Assembly: GCA_001940925.1 (NCBI GenBank)
Contig: MSGZ01000044.1
Span: forward strand, 1-49,167
DNA length: 49,167 bases
Reading direction: 5' to 3'
Source: Ruminococcus sp. Phil11
GTDB taxonomy: Bacteria; Bacillota; Clostridia; Oscillospirales; Ruminococcaceae
Below, piece by piece: positions 1-7,169 of this stretch. Made by a program: the position numbers and the translations under genes. How positions within the stretch are numbered: position 1 is the stretch's first letter; each line of letters opens with the position of its first letter. The notes under the pieces are model-generated. The model was not told the origin of the DNA. It worked only from the letters and a program-made list of their open reading frames with translations, and ran no database searches.

Positions 1-60
1 AAAAAGTTTGATCAAAACTTTTGTGAGGCTGCAAACAATTAGCCTACCGCCCGACCGGCA
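1..60 (+). repeat. Left copy of contig-end inverted repeat
   Basis: The first 60 bases match the reverse complement of the last part of the window (49106-49165) with about eight mismatches. The outer 22 bases are identical and contain the palindrome TTTGATCAAA. The most economical reading is a dispersed repeat at which the assembly broke. A true terminal inverted repeat of an element is less likely because the interior is ordinary housekeeping DNA. Confidence 0.8.
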
Positions 61-70
61 GCTAAATGCC

Positions 71-106
71 AAAAAAGGTGCCGACTCTACCGTCAGCACC
101 CTTTTT
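71..106. terminator. Bidirectional rho-independent terminator
   Basis: GGTGC at 77-81 pairs with GCACC at 96-100. The stem has an A-run on its left and a T-run on its right, so it can act in both directions. On the minus strand it would end the M48 peptidase transcript after the small repeat at 120-188. Similar GGTGC/GCACC terminators occur at 19589 and 42871. Confidence 0.75.
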
Positions 107-119
107 CATTTTATAATGG

Positions 120-188
120 GGTCTGGGGACTAGTCCCCAGCGGGGTTTGGGGCGGAGCCCCATTTTGGATACATCGCGAAGCGATACA
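120..188. repeat. Cluster of three short palindromes
   Basis: Three hairpin-forming palindromes follow one another directly after the M48 peptidase stop codon: CTGGGGACTAGTCCCCAG at 123-140 (perfect, 18 bp), TGGGG/CCCCA at 148-162, and ATCGC/GCGAT at 173-185. They look like a REP-type intergenic element. No coding function is visible. Confidence 0.6.
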
Positions 189-1427
189 TTAATACAGCTC
201 CCCGCTGCCGTTCCAGTCGGCGAGGGCGCGGATGCGCTTGGTCATGACCGGATGCGTCGAGAACAGATTGACCAGCCACAGGAAGAATCCGCCCTCCTGC
301 GCCGCGTGGTCGAGATAATCCTGCACATCGACCATGTAATACAAATGTCGGTCCATGACCAGCATCAGCATGGAGCCGATGCCGTCGTAATTGGTCAGCC
401 GCTGCGCAAGCCGGTCGCAGCTGTATTCACGGGTACGGGACGCGATCTGCGAAACGAGCGGGAGCTGCTGCGAGAACCAGATCCACGCATTGTAATGCAG
501 CGTCGCGTGCCCGAAGTAAATATGCGAGACCTCATGCGCAATGATAAAGGCCAGCGCGTTCAAGTCGCGGTGCTCGCGGTAGGCGACCTCGAACACCTCG
601 GAATTGATCTGGATATACTGCCGCTTGAACAGGAACGCCGAAAACGCATTCAGGATGCCGTTTTCGCTGACGATGTACGCCTCCGGTGCCTTCATGCCGA
701 GACGGTCGGAGAACGAATGGATCAGCGCGTGCACCTCCGGGAAATTGCGCTCCGTGACCTTGACGCTCTTTGCGCGCACCTGTGCGTTGAGATAGTACAG
801 CGACAGGTAGCCGATCAGCATCAGCGCGATGCCGTAGCCGAGCATCTTGTAGCCGAGCGGGATCTTCTCGGCAAATTCCTCATAATCGGGTTCTTCTTGT
901 TCGTCATCCTTTTGCGTGTCATCTGCGGGATCTTCATCCTCGCTGTCCTCTGCATCCGGATCTTCCGATTCGGCGGACTGCGCAAGATAATCCGAAATGA
1001 CCTCCGCGGTGAAGTCCGTCATCTGCTTCTGATATTCGTCATAGCCGGAGATCACGAGCGTGACGGTCATGATGATCAGAAAGATGTTCAGGAAAATGAG
1101 CCTGCGGTACCACGGCTTTTCTTTTTTATGGCGGCAGCTTTCCGCCTCAAACTGCGAAATGCGCGGCAGTGACAGGATCCGGATCGTGTCCGGGGAAAAA
1201 TCGTCCATGGTATGCGGCACAGGGCATACCGTGACCGTCCGCTCCGGACGCTCCGGCGGAGCTGCGGGCGGGGGAGTCTGCGCATCGTCCGGGATGCGCG
1301 GGATCTCAGGGACCGGCTGATCCTGCGGGAAAGCAGGGATCTCCTGCACCGGCGGGATATCCGGGATCTGCGGAAACTGCGGATCAGTATTTGGGAATTC
1401 CGGCATTGTGAAGGGTTGTTCTGTCAT
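189..1427 (-). CDS. M48 family membrane metallopeptidase
   Basis: A 412-residue zinc metalloprotease of the M48 (HtpX/Ste24-like) family, expected to degrade proteins in or at the membrane. A proline-rich N-terminal tail (residues 1-65) precedes a first membrane segment (about 109-128), a very acidic loop (about 150-187) and a second membrane segment (about 195-213). The catalytic domain has HEVSH at 298-302 and a likely third zinc ligand, Glu334, in the REYSCD motif. The start is supported by AAAGGA just upstream. The gene stands alone, divergent from the DUF1846 gene, with its own promoter at 1467-1495. Family assignment is firm. The substrate is unknown, and the long Pro-rich and acidic regions are unusual for HtpX proper. 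Confidence 0.85.
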   Translation of the reverse strand: MTEQPFTMPEFPNTDPQFPQIPDIPPVQEIPAFPQDQPVPEIPRIPDDAQTPPPAAPPERPERTVTVCPVPHTMDDFSPDTIRILSLPRISQFEAESCRHKKEKPWYRRLIFLNIFLIIMTVTLVISGYDEYQKQMTDFTAEVISDYLAQSAESEDPDAEDSEDEDPADDTQKDDEQEEPDYEEFAEKIPLGYKMLGYGIALMLIGYLSLYYLNAQVRAKSVKVTERNFPEVHALIHSFSDRLGMKAPEAYIVSENGILNAFSAFLFKRQYIQINSEVFEVAYREHRDLNALAFIIAHEVSHIYFGHATLHYNAWIWFSQQLPLVSQIASRTREYSCDRLAQRLTNYDGIGSMLMLVMDRHLYYMVDVQDYLDHAAQEGGFFLWLVNLFSTHPVMTKRIRALADWNGSGELY

Positions 1428-1466
1428 ATTCTAGTCCTTTCTGCGACGGTATGGATCGCTGTATAT

Positions 1467-1495
1467 AATATAACATATCTGCCGCTTTCCGTCAA
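1467..1495 (-). promoter_or_regulatory. Sigma-A promoter for M48 peptidase
   Basis: On the minus strand, TTGACG (1490-1495) and TATATT (1467-1472) are separated by 17 bp and point at the peptidase gene starting at 1427. Confidence 0.7.
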
Positions 1496-1590
1496 GCCCT
1501 TTCCAATCAGTCGGTGTTTGTTCTTTGTATTCGGCAGAACGGCGTGAAACGCCAGGATAAAAACCACAAGAAATTTATCATCTTCGCCCA

Positions 1591-1619
1591 TTGTTTTTTT
1601 CTGTATAATATGGTATAAT
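1591..1619 (+). promoter_or_regulatory. Sigma-A promoter for DUF1846 gene
   Basis: TTGTTT (1591-1596) and TATAAT (1614-1619) are 17 bp apart, about 45 bp before the start codon at 1663. A second TATAAT just upstream (1604-1609) could be an alternative -10. Confidence 0.7.
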
Positions 1620-1662
1620 AAGGCAGATAGCTACCGGAACCGCAACGAAAGGAAATGAGATC

Positions 1663-3153
1663 ATGCGTAAGAATAACATTGCGTTTGACAATGCCAAGTA
1701 CCTGAAAACCCAGTCCGAGCACATCCGGGAACGGATCGCGCAGTTCGGCGGCAGACTGTACCTCGAATTCGGCGGCAAGCTCTACGACGATTATCATGCT
1801 TCCCGCGTGCTGCCGGGCTTCCAGCCGGACAGCAAGCTGCGGATGCTGCTCCAGATGAAAAAGGATGTGGAGATCGTCATCGCGATCAACGCCTCCGACA
1901 TTGAGCAGAACCGCACCCGCGGCGACCTCGGCATCACCTATGATACCGATGTGCTGCGCCTGATCGGGCTGTTCCGCCAGAAGGGGCTGTTTGTCGGCAG
2001 CGTTGTCATGACGCGCTTCACCGGCGAGCCCGCTGCGGAGAAATTCCAGCAGCGTCTGGAAAATCTCGGCATCCGCGTGTACCGGCATTATCCGATCGAG
2101 GGCTATCCCTCGAATCTTTCGCTGATCCTCTCCGAGGACGGCTTCGGCAAGAATCAGTACATCGAGGTCAGCAGACGGCTGGTCGTCGTGACCGCGCCGG
2201 GTCCCGGCAGCGGCAAAATGGCAGTCTGCCTCTCGCAGATCTATCAGGAGCATCAGCGCGGCAATGAGGCCGGCTACGCAAAATTCGAGACCTTCCCGAT
2301 CTGGAACGTCCCGCTGAAGCATCCGGTCAATGTCGCTTACGAGGCCGCGACCGCAGACCTCAACGATATCAACATGATCGACCCGTTCCACCTCGAAGCC
2401 TACGGCACGACTGCGGTCAACTATAACCGCGACGTTGAGGTGTTCCCGGTGCTGCGCTCCATGTTCGAGCAGATCTACGGCACCTCGCCGTATCAGTCGC
2501 CGACCGATATGGGCGTCAACATGGCGGGTACCTGCATCATCAATGACGAGGCGGCAAAGGCGGCATCCCGTCAGGAGATCATCCGCCGGTACTTCAACGA
2601 ACGCTGCGATTTGCGGCAGGGCAAGTCCGATGCGGAGACCGTCTATAAGCTTGAACTGCTCATGCAGCAGATGAATCTGACCGAGGACGAGCGTCCGGTC
2701 ATTGCAAAGGCGCGCGAGGTCGCGGAAAAGACCGGCGAGCCCGCTGCCGCTTTGCAGCTCCCGAACGGCAAGATCGTTACCGGAAAGACCTCTGACCTCA
2801 TGGGTCCCTGCTCGACGATGCTGCTGAATGCGCTGAAATCGCTCGGCCGGATCAATGACGCGATCGACCTGCTGAGCCCGACCGTCATCGAGCCGATCCA
2901 GCACCTCAAGACCGATCATCTCGGCAACGAGAACCCGCGCCTGCATACCGATGAAACGCTGGTCGCGCTGTCGATCTCTGCGGCGACGAACCCGACTGCG
3001 GAGCGCGCCATGACACAGCTCGCCAAGCTGCGCGGCTGCGAGATGCATTCGACCGTCATTCTTTCGCAGGTCGATGAGCGCACACTGAAGCGTCTCGGCG
3101 TCAATGTCACATGCGACCCGCAGTTCCAGAGCAACCGGCTCTATCAGAAATAA
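1663..3153 (+). CDS. DUF1846 domain-containing protein
   Basis: A 496-residue protein that matches the DUF1846 family along its whole length. This cytoplasmic family is conserved in Firmicutes, and its biochemical role is not established. Recognisable family stretches include GITYDTDVLRL near residue 90, the loop TAPGPGSGK near 180 and the region around DPFHLEAYGTTAVNYNRDVE near 240. The GPGSGK loop looks like a phosphate-binding loop, but nucleotide binding is inference. AAAGGAAATGAG lies just before the ATG. The downstream membrane protein gene follows after 20 bp and probably shares the transcript. No damage is visible. Confidence 0.9.
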   Translation: MRKNNIAFDNAKYLKTQSEHIRERIAQFGGRLYLEFGGKLYDDYHASRVLPGFQPDSKLRMLLQMKKDVEIVIAINASDIEQNRTRGDLGITYDTDVLRLIGLFRQKGLFVGSVVMTRFTGEPAAEKFQQRLENLGIRVYRHYPIEGYPSNLSLILSEDGFGKNQYIEVSRRLVVVTAPGPGSGKMAVCLSQIYQEHQRGNEAGYAKFETFPIWNVPLKHPVNVAYEAATADLNDINMIDPFHLEAYGTTAVNYNRDVEVFPVLRSMFEQIYGTSPYQSPTDMGVNMAGTCIINDEAAKAASRQEIIRRYFNERCDLRQGKSDAETVYKLELLMQQMNLTEDERPVIAKAREVAEKTGEPAAALQLPNGKIVTGKTSDLMGPCSTMLLNALKSLGRINDAIDLLSPTVIEPIQHLKTDHLGNENPRLHTDETLVALSISAATNPTAERAMTQLAKLRGCEMHSTVILSQVDERTLKRLGVNVTCDPQFQSNRLYQK

Positions 3154-3173
3154 TCAGACGACCGGAGAACAAT

Positions 3174-3611
3174 ATGGACAGAACAGCATTTGAAGCGGAG
3201 CTGAACCGCTATACGCAGGAGGAGCTGCGGCTGATCTACGCGACGCAGCAGGACGTTTATTCCGGGGAAGAGCTCGAAATGATCGCGGCGCGGCTGGAGC
3301 CGGTCCCCGAACCGGAAAAGGCAAAGCCGCTGAACGTGATCTGCTTTATCCTGAGCTGCATTGTGCCGTTTTTCGGCATTATTCTCGGGCTGATGCTGCG
3401 CGGGGAGACGGATGAACGCCGCAGAAAGCTCGGCAGTGATCTGCTGGTCTGCGGCTGTCTGCCGACGATCGGCCTCGGTGTCATCATCGGCGGGGTTATG
3501 CTGTTCTCAAAGGACGAGCAGAAAAAGACGGTCGGCAAGAAATGCCTTGCGGCTTCGTTTATTTCGCTGATGCTCGGGCTGTTTCTGCTGAGCGGCGGCT
3601 TTTCGGTCTGA
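3174..3611 (+). CDS. Small membrane protein of unknown function
   Basis: A 145-residue protein not recognised as a named family. A hydrophilic N-terminus of about 50 residues, rich in Glu and Arg, is followed by three hydrophobic segments: about residues 54-75 (VICFILSCIVPFFGIILGLM), 90-113 and 125-143. It starts 20 bp after the DUF1846 stop, with CCGGAGAA ahead of the ATG, and is followed by a terminator, so it is the last gene of that transcript. Its layout resembles small DUF4190-like membrane proteins, but the characteristic core is not clear. Confidence 0.7.
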   Translation: MDRTAFEAELNRYTQEELRLIYATQQDVYSGEELEMIAARLEPVPEPEKAKPLNVICFILSCIVPFFGIILGLMLRGETDERRRKLGSDLLVCGCLPTIGLGVIIGGVMLFSKDEQKKTVGKKCLAASFISLMLGLFLLSGGFSV

Positions 3612-3617
3612 AATCAT

Positions 3618-3650
3618 GAGACTGCTCCTGTTATGCGGGGCAGTCTCTCT
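3618..3650 (+). terminator. Rho-independent terminator
   Basis: GAGACTGC at 3618-3625 pairs with GCAGTCTC at 3640-3647, followed by a short T-rich stretch. It lies between the small membrane protein gene and thiN. Because the T tract is weak, read-through into thiN is possible. Confidence 0.6.
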
Positions 3651-3667
3651 TATTGAACGGAGATACC

Positions 3668-4294
3668 ATGAAAGAACAAATCTGCGCGATTTTTGCGGGC
3701 GGCCCCGAGGCAGGGGAGCCCTGTATGCCGGTTCCGGCGGGTGCGTATATCCTCTGTGCGGACAGCGGTCTGCATCTTGCGGAGCGGCTCTCCCTGACGC
3801 CCGATCTGGTGCTCGGCGATTTTGATTCGCTCGGCGGCGTGCCGGAAAATCTGCCGCATATCACGGTGCCGGTCGAAAAGGACGATACCGACACGATGCT
3901 GGCGGTGCGGATCGCGCTGGAAAAGGGCTTCCGCGATATCCGCATTTACGGCGCATTCGGCGGTCGGCTCGACCATACAATCGCCAATTTGCAGACGCTG
4001 GAATTCCTGCGTGATGCCGGTGCGGACGCGATGCTGATCGGGACAGGCAATCTGGCATTTCTGATGCGGAGCGGTGAGAAAAGACGCATTCCGCGGCGGG
4101 AAGGCTGGACGCTCTCGCTGTTTGCGTGGTCGCCGGAATGCACGGGCGTTTCGGCGGCGGGCGTATTCTATCCTCTGGAAAACGGCACGCTGACGAGAAG
4201 CTTTCCGCTCGGCGTCAGCAATCATGTCACAGCGGAGGAAGCGGTCGTCACCTGCGGCAGCGGCACTTTGCTTGTGATCTGTTCCCGACTGTAA
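3668..4294 (+). CDS. thiN: Thiamine pyrophosphokinase
   Basis: A 208-residue enzyme that transfers pyrophosphate from ATP to thiamine to make thiamine diphosphate. The family signatures are ADSGLHLAERL near residue 31, LVLGDFDSLGG near 48, EKDDTDTMLAV near 70, and GAFGGRLDHTIANL near 97, which holds the substrate- and metal-binding residues. The C-terminal part forms the thiamine-binding beta domain (GVSNHVT). Length and motif order are normal. The ATG at 3668 follows GGAG at the right spacing. No thiamine riboswitch is visible upstream. The gene is convergent with rubrerythrin, with a terminator between them. Confidence 0.93.
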   Translation: MKEQICAIFAGGPEAGEPCMPVPAGAYILCADSGLHLAERLSLTPDLVLGDFDSLGGVPENLPHITVPVEKDDTDTMLAVRIALEKGFRDIRIYGAFGGRLDHTIANLQTLEFLRDAGADAMLIGTGNLAFLMRSGEKRRIPRREGWTLSLFAWSPECTGVSAAGVFYPLENGTLTRSFPLGVSNHVTAEEAVVTCGSGTLLVICSRL

Positions 4295-4316
4295 TCCCGG
4301 AATGAGAGATGAATAT

Positions 4317-4350
4317 AAAAAGCGGCAGGACCCCTTCCGGAGCCCTGCCG
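4317..4350 (-). terminator. Rho-independent terminator for rubrerythrin
   Basis: Read on the minus strand, CGGCAGG and CCTGCCG (arms at 4344-4350 and 4323-4329) form a hairpin followed by CTTTTT. It lies just after the rubrerythrin stop codon and may also stop thiN transcripts. Confidence 0.8.
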
Positions 4351-4356
4351 TATTGC

Positions 4357-4896
4357 TCAATAATTCTCAGCGCGAAGCTTGAAATAGGACTGCGGATGTG
4401 CGCAGACCGGACATACCTTCGGTGCGTTCTTGCCGATTACGATGTGACCGCAGTTCATGCACTCCCAGATCATGTCGCCGTCGCGGGAGAACACCAGTCC
4501 GCCCTCGATGTTTGCGAGCAGCTTGCGGTAACGCTCCTCATGCGCCTTTTCGATCTTGCCGACCATTTCAAACAGTGCCGCAATGCGGGTGAAGCCTTCC
4601 TCCTTTGCGACCTTCGCAAACTCGGCATACATGTCCGTCCACTCGAAGTTCTCGCCGTCCGCAGCTGCCTTTAGATTCTCGACCGTGTCCGGCACCTCGC
4701 CGCCGTGCAGCTCCTTGAACCAGAGCTTTGCGTGCTCCTTCTCGTTGTTCGCTGTTTCCTCAAAGATTTCCGCAATCTGGACATATCCTTCCTTGCGTGC
4801 CTTGGATGCAAAATAAGTGTACTTATTTCTTGCCTGCGATTCGCCTGCAAATGCTGCCTGCAGATTCGCTTCCGTTCTTGAGCCCTTCAGTTCCAT
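4357..4896 (-). CDS. rbr: Rubrerythrin
   Basis: A 179-residue non-haem diiron protein, expected to reduce hydrogen peroxide with electrons from rubredoxin-type carriers; it is a standard oxidative-stress protein of anaerobes. The N-terminal ferritin-like domain (about 1-140) carries the iron ligands in the [14 protein letters not shown] region and in [11 protein letters not shown], with a second set near [10 protein letters not shown]. The C-terminal rubredoxin-like domain has two cysteine pairs, CMNCG and CPVC, that bind a single iron. The start is set by AAGGAGG upstream of the ATG at 4896. The gene is monocistronic, with a consensus promoter and its own terminator. Confidence 0.95.
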   Translation of the reverse strand: MELKGSRTEANLQAAFAGESQARNKYTYFASKARKEGYVQIAEIFEETANNEKEHAKLWFKELHGGEVPDTVENLKAAADGENFEWTDMYAEFAKVAKEEGFTRIAALFEMVGKIEKAHEERYRKLLANIEGGLVFSRDGDMIWECMNCGHIVIGKNAPKVCPVCAHPQSYFKLRAENY

Positions 4897-4956
4897 AACA
4901 GTTCCTCCTTGAATCAGAAAAATAGAGCGGATGCCCGTTCGGAACATCCTGCTTTT

Positions 4957-4985
4957 ATTATACATATATTTCCGGAGACTGTCAA
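4957..4985 (-). promoter_or_regulatory. Sigma-A promoter for rubrerythrin
   Basis: On the minus strand, TTGACA (4980-4985) and TATAAT (4957-4962) are separated by 17 bp, a perfect consensus. This fits a highly expressed stress gene. Confidence 0.85.
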
Positions 4986-5046
4986 GAGCGATTTTGTGAA
5001 AATCGGAAAAAATATGCATGAGCCGCATTCCTGCTCCCCGCAGCTC

Positions 5047-5075
5047 TTGACAAACCCGTAAAAATCGAATAAAAT
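5047..5075 (+). promoter_or_regulatory. Sigma-A promoter for T-box leader and aspS
   Basis: TTGACA (5047-5052) and TAAAAT (5070-5075) are 17 bp apart. Transcription would start at about 5082, at the beginning of the T-box leader. Confidence 0.8.
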
Positions 5076-5081
5076 AAATGC

Positions 5082-5336
5082 AGGAGACCCGCACCCAAAA
5101 TGATTTCCGGCCAGAGAGACAGCGTCACAGGCTGAAAGCGCGTCACGGAATGAGCGGCAGCGGCAACACTCCCGCGACGGGTATCATCCCGCGCACAACC
5201 GAATGCCCCAAAAAAGAGTGAACCGCATGTGCCGCATCCGCCGCACATGGGTTAAATCGGGTGGTACCGCGGGTTTTCATGTTTGAAACGCTCGTCCCGA
5301 AGCAGTCCGGCAGCGGACAGCTTTGGGGCGTTTTTA
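5082..5336 (+). promoter_or_regulatory. T-box leader controlling aspS
   Basis: The T-box core GGGTGGTACCGCG lies at 5259-5271. A terminator follows, with CGTCCCGAAGC (5293-5303) pairing with GCTTTGGGGCG (5320-5330) and then TTTTT. Stem I carries AGAGAG near 5113. ACCC (5087-5090) can pair with GGGT (5179-5182), and the triplet directly before that arm is GAC (5176-5178), a plausible aspartate specifier codon. Uncharged tRNA would bind and favour the antiterminator. The specifier assignment comes from hand folding and is tentative, but the T-box identity is firm. Confidence 0.93.
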
Positions 5337-5356
5337 TATGTTCAGGAGGAGAAAAA

Positions 5357-7102
5357 ATGTACCGTACAGTCATGTGCAATGATCTGCGCAAGGAGAACAT
5401 CGGGCAGACCGTTTCGCTGGCCGGCTGGGTCGATACGATCCGCGACCACGGCGGCGTGCTGTTCCTCGCGCTCCGCGATGAGACCGGCATCACCCAGACC
5501 GTTTTCCACGATGATTCCATGCTGAAAGGCATCGGCAGAGAGTGCGTCATCTCCGTGACCGGCAAGGTCGTCGAGCGTGATGCGGAGACTGTTGACCCGA
5601 AGCTCGCAACAGGTCTGGTCGAGGTGCTCGTCGAGAAAATGGAACTGCTGGGACCGTCCAAGTCCATGCTGCCGTTTATCCCGGCAGAATCCATGGATAC
5701 CCGTGAAGAGGTGCGTCTCAAATACCGCTACCTCGACCTCAGAAACCCGAAGATTCATGAGAACATCATTCTGCGTTCGCGCGTCATCACCTATCTGCGC
5801 CGCAAAATGGAGGATCTCGGCTTCCTCGATATCCAGACGCCGATCCTGACTGCGTCCTCTCCGGAGGGTGCGCGTGACTTCCTCGTGCCGAGCAGAAAGC
5901 ACAAGGGCAAGTTCTATGCGCTGCCGCAGGCACCGCAGCAGTTCAAGCAGCTGCTCATGGTCTCCGGCTTCAACAAGTATTATCAGATCGCACCGTGCTT
6001 CCGCGATGAGGATGCCCGTCAGGACAGATCGCCGGGAGAGTTCTATCAGCTCGACTTTGAAATGGCTTTCGCAACGCAGGACGAGGTGCTCGCCGTCTGC
6101 GAAAAGGTCATCTCCGAGACATTCAAAAAATTCAAGCCGGATGCGGTCATCTCCGACGCACCGTTCGAGCGCATCACCTACCGCGACGCGATGATGAAGT
6201 ACGGCTCCGATAAGCCCGATCTCCGCAACCCGCTGACGATCATCGACCTGACCGATTTCTTTGCAAATGTGGACTTCCCGATCTTCAAGGGCAAGCCGGT
6301 CCGAGGCATCGTCGCAGACTGCGCAGGCTGCTCCAAGAAGTTCTTTGAGGATTCGCTGAAATTCGCGACCTCGATCGGCATGAAGGGTCTCGGCTATCTG
6401 ACCGCTGTTGAAGGTCAGTCCAATTTCAAGGGCCCGATCGACAAGTTCCTCTCCGACGAGCAGCGCGACGAGATCCGTAAGCTGTCCGGCATCAAGGACG
6501 GCGAGACCGTGTTCTTCATCTCCGACAAGAAGGGCACCGTCGATCTCTACGCAGGCCAGATCCGCAACTGGCTCGGCGACCGTCTCGATCTGCTTGAGAA
6601 AAATGCGTTCCGCTTCTGCTTCGTCGTGGACTTCCCGATGTACGAGATCAACGAGGAAACCAAGAAGCTCGACTTTACGCACAACCCGTTCTCGATGCCG
6701 CAGGGCGGTCTTGATGCGCTGGAACATCAGGACCCGCTGGAAATCCTCGCATATCAGTACGACCTCGTCTGCAACGGCATTGAGCTGGCCTCCGGTGCGG
6801 TCAGAAACCACAGCGTCGATATCATGAAGAAGGCGTTTGCACTGGCAGGCTATACCGAGGAGGAGCTGGCAGCACGGTTTTCCGCGCTGTATACGGCATT
6901 CCAGTACGGCGCACCGCCGCACGCAGGCATGGCACCCGGCATCGACCGCATGATCATGCTGCTGGCCGATACCGAGACGATCCGCAACGTCATTGCGTTC
7001 CCGCTGAACGGCAATGCGCAGGATCTCCTGCTCGGCGCACCGTCGCAGGTCACAGAGCAGCAGCTCCGCGAAGCCAATATCCAGATCCGCGAGGAAGCAT
7101 AA
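5357..7102 (+). CDS. aspS: Aspartate--tRNA ligase
   Basis: A 581-residue class II aminoacyl-tRNA synthetase that charges tRNA-Asp. An OB-fold anticodon-binding domain (about 1-105, with SLAGWVDTIRDHGG) is followed by the catalytic core. Motif 2 is in PCFRDEDARQDRSPGEFYQLD. A bacterial-type GAD insertion spans about 275-405, and motif 3 is in GMAPGIDRMIML. The usual QSPQ signature reads QAPQ here. No gatCAB genes are seen, so whether it also charges tRNA-Asn cannot be judged. The start is fixed by AGGAGGAG at good spacing. Expression is controlled by the T-box leader and ends at the terminator at 7110. Confidence 0.97.
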   Translation: MYRTVMCNDLRKENIGQTVSLAGWVDTIRDHGGVLFLALRDETGITQTVFHDDSMLKGIGRECVISVTGKVVERDAETVDPKLATGLVEVLVEKMELLGPSKSMLPFIPAESMDTREEVRLKYRYLDLRNPKIHENIILRSRVITYLRRKMEDLGFLDIQTPILTASSPEGARDFLVPSRKHKGKFYALPQAPQQFKQLLMVSGFNKYYQIAPCFRDEDARQDRSPGEFYQLDFEMAFATQDEVLAVCEKVISETFKKFKPDAVISDAPFERITYRDAMMKYGSDKPDLRNPLTIIDLTDFFANVDFPIFKGKPVRGIVADCAGCSKKFFEDSLKFATSIGMKGLGYLTAVEGQSNFKGPIDKFLSDEQRDEIRKLSGIKDGETVFFISDKKGTVDLYAGQIRNWLGDRLDLLEKNAFRFCFVVDFPMYEINEETKKLDFTHNPFSMPQGGLDALEHQDPLEILAYQYDLVCNGIELASGAVRNHSVDIMKKAFALAGYTEEELAARFSALYTAFQYGAPPHAGMAPGIDRMIMLLADTETIRNVIAFPLNGNAQDLLLGAPSQVTEQQLREANIQIREEA

Positions 7103-7109
7103 AAACACA

Positions 7110-7142
7110 AAGGACGCTGATGCGAAATCAGCGTCCTTTTTC
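7110..7142 (+). terminator. Rho-independent terminator of aspS
   Basis: AAGGACGCTGA (7110-7120) pairs with TCAGCGTCCTT (7128-7138), followed by T-rich sequence. Nearly the same hairpin recurs at 26294 and 42917. Confidence 0.9.
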
Positions 7143-7169
7143 ATATAACAGGTTATTGCGTCTGCCTGC

